Below the pieces are notes generated by a model. The model did no database searches and was not told where the DNA came from. It saw only the letters and a program-made list of their open reading frames with translations. The position numbers and the translations under genes are program-made. 64,000 bases of DNA, taken from contig NZ_JAKZFS010000002.1 in assembly GCF_022808915.1 (NCBI RefSeq), forward strand, positions 248,001-312,000, written 5' to 3'. This DNA is from Fundidesulfovibrio terrae (lineage in GTDB: Bacteria > Desulfobacterota > Desulfovibrionia > Desulfovibrionales > Desulfovibrionaceae). Below, piece by piece: positions 62,724 through 64,000 of this stretch (position 1 is its first letter; the number at the start of each line of letters is the position of its first letter).

Positions 62724-64000
62724 ATGGCGAACACGCCCATACTGAACCTCTTGAGAGTGCAAGGCGCCTCGGGCGCATGGTTCAAGGACCACGTCTGGAG
62801 CCAGGCCGGACTGCTCGAGACCGCGGCTTTCGCCGGGTCGTTGTTTCTGGCCTACGGGGCCGTCCGATGGCTGCGGGGCAAGCTGCGCGGCAGGATGCTC
62901 GCGGGACGGGAAAAATCTCCCGGCGAGGGAGACTGGACCGTTAGCCGCCTCCCGGCGCTCTTCTTCCCCGCGTTCACGCTGCTCTTCATGGAGATCATCC
63001 TGGGGGTCTCCCTGGAGCTGGGCTGGCAGCCGGTGCTCACGCGGGTGTTCATCAAGTTCTGCGAAGCGTGGCTTGCGATCCAGCTGTTCGCGGCGGTGAT
63101 CCTGCCTCCGGGTTGGGCCAGGGGCGTCGCCGTGACGGTGGGTTCGGTTTTCGCCCTGGAGATGTTCGGCATCCTCGACCATCTGATCGGCTACACGGAT
63201 TCGCTGGCGCTCAGCTTCAAGGACCAGCGCATATCCCTGCTGGAGGTGATCCAGGCGGGGCTCATGCTGGCGGTGATGCTGCCGCTCATCAACAGGCTGT
63301 GCCAGTTCATCGAGGGATTATTCGAACGCTCCAGCGGCCTGAACCCGCGCGTGAAGGTGCTGGTCACCAAGATCACCAAGGTCGGGCTGTACGGGCTGGC
63401 CTTCGTGACGGTGCTCAACCTGGTGGGCATCAACCTGCAGATGCTGGCCGTGTTCAGCGGGGCGGTGGGCCTGGGAATCGGTTTCGGCCTGCAGAAGGTG
63501 GTGTCCAACCTGGTGAGCGGGGTGATCCTGCTCATGGACAACTCCATCAAGCCTGGCGACGTGATCGAGGTGGGGGGCGTGTACGGCTGGGTGGAGTCCA
63601 TGAACGCCCGGTTCGCCTCCATGGTGACCCGCGACGGCAAGGCCATTCTCATACCCAACGACGACCTCATATCCAACCAGGTTGTGAACTGGTCCTTCAC
63701 CGGCCCCACGGTGCGCGTGAAGATTCCCGTGTCCGTGGCCTATTCCACGGACCTCACGGTGGCCATGGAGCTCATGCTGGGGGCCTGCGAGGGGGGGGAG
63801 AGAATTCTGGACAACCCCAAGCCGGTGGTGCTGCTCAAGGATTTCGGGGACAACGGCGTCCTGCTGGAGCTGCGGCTCTGGATCCTGCATCCGCAGCACG
63901 GCATGGCCAGCGTGGCCAGCGACGTGCGAAAGGCCATCTGGGGGTCGTTCGCGGAGCACGGTATCGAGCTGCCCTTCCCGCAGCGCGACCTGCGGGTGAA
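62724..64000 (+). CDS. Mechanosensitive channel, MscS family (C-terminus cut by window)
   Basis: From ATG 62724, with AAGGGGGA about 7 bases upstream, the frame is open to the window end (425 codons visible). Several membrane helices precede the MscS core: pore helix FSGAVGLGIGFGLQKVVSNLVSGV followed by the beta domain (MDNSIKPGDVIEVGG ... GKAILIPNDDLISNQVVNWSF). It releases solutes on hypo-osmotic shock. The extra N-terminal helices put it with larger MscS variants. The divergent LysE gene starts 108 bases away; no clear promoter was picked out in that gap. Confidence 0.93.
   Translation, partial: MANTPILNLLRVQGASGAWFKDHVWSQAGLLETAAFAGSLFLAYGAVRWLRGKLRGRMLAGREKSPGEGDWTVSRLPALFFPAFTLLFMEIILGVSLELGWQPVLTRVFIKFCEAWLAIQLFAAVILPPGWARGVAVTVGSVFALEMFGILDHLIGYTDSLALSFKDQRISLLEVIQAGLMLAVMLPLINRLCQFIEGLFERSSGLNPRVKVLVTKITKVGLYGLAFVTVLNLVGINLQMLAVFSGAVGLGIGFGLQKVVSNLVSGVILLMDNSIKPGDVIEVGGVYGWVESMNARFASMVTRDGKAILIPNDDLISNQVVNWSFTGPTVRVKIPVSVAYSTDLTVAMELMLGACEGGERILDNPKPVVLLKDFGDNGVLLELRLWILHPQHGMASVASDVRKAIWGSFAEHGIELPFPQRDLRV

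Overview
The window is about 65% GC and comes from a sulfate-reducing bacterium of the Desulfovibrio type. The strongest evidence is a complete dsrMKJOP operon (22549-27550, minus strand) for the membrane complex that feeds electrons to dissimilatory sulfite reduction. Supporting signs are hgcAB (mercury methylation), many c-di-GMP and PAS/Cache signalling proteins, and short dispersed intergenic hairpin repeats. No rRNA, tRNA or CRISPR array was seen.

Layout. 1-8945: end of an unknown gene, a large unknown protein, an MFS exporter divergent from a TetR regulator that leads an RND efflux adaptor/permease pair, then a cyclase-family hydrolase. 8948-18157: a five-hairpin repeat cluster, an FUSC-type membrane protein, a branched-chain/amide ABC uptake operon (two tandem binding proteins, LivH, LivM, LivG, LivF, a small exported protein) and a phenylacetate-CoA ligase. 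18215-22485: two helical-repeat proteins, dapF, a VOC protein and a PAS-GGDEF cyclase. 22549-28132: dsrPOJKM with an RsbRD-like gene at the promoter end. 28380-33360: a duplicated-module protein, an amphi-Trp protein, pncC, serS with a tiny ORF attached, and a Cache-PAS-GGDEF cyclase. 33511-40493: an unknown protein divergent from hgcAB, then a convergent set of P-type ATPase, flavin reductase-like protein, nitroreductase and beta-hydroxyacid dehydrogenase. 40566-45055: dinB, an AT-rich island carrying an FRG-domain gene, and a soluble lytic transglycosylase. 45227-55533: a signalling block with CHASE-REC-Hpt, REC-PAS-GGDEF-EAL, two single-domain response regulators, an NDH-2/SelD-type flavoprotein and a PEP-synthase-like protein. 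55695-64000: a double ABC ATPase, a methyltransferase/MmyB-like regulator divergent pair, cysQ, aguA/aguB, a LysE exporter and an MscS channel cut by the window end.

The most interesting observation is hgcA. The conserved HgcA sequence is open upstream to an ATG at 34321, but only if an in-frame TGA (34357-34359) is read through. That TGA takes the place of the second Cys in a Ser-Cys-Cys motif that recurs twice downstream in the same N-terminal tail. A GC hairpin with a G-first apical loop lies 18 nt after it, which fits the bacterial SECIS model. The gene may therefore encode a selenocysteine-containing mercury-methylation protein; a stop mutation or base error has to be excluded.

How the genes fit together: Dsr membrane electron transfer is the core energy metabolism. 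HgcA/HgcB is an accessory corrinoid/ferredoxin methylation pair. The Liv system with PaaK suggests uptake of amino acids or related acids and CoA-activation of aryl acids. Many of the remaining genes are efflux, signalling and stress functions.
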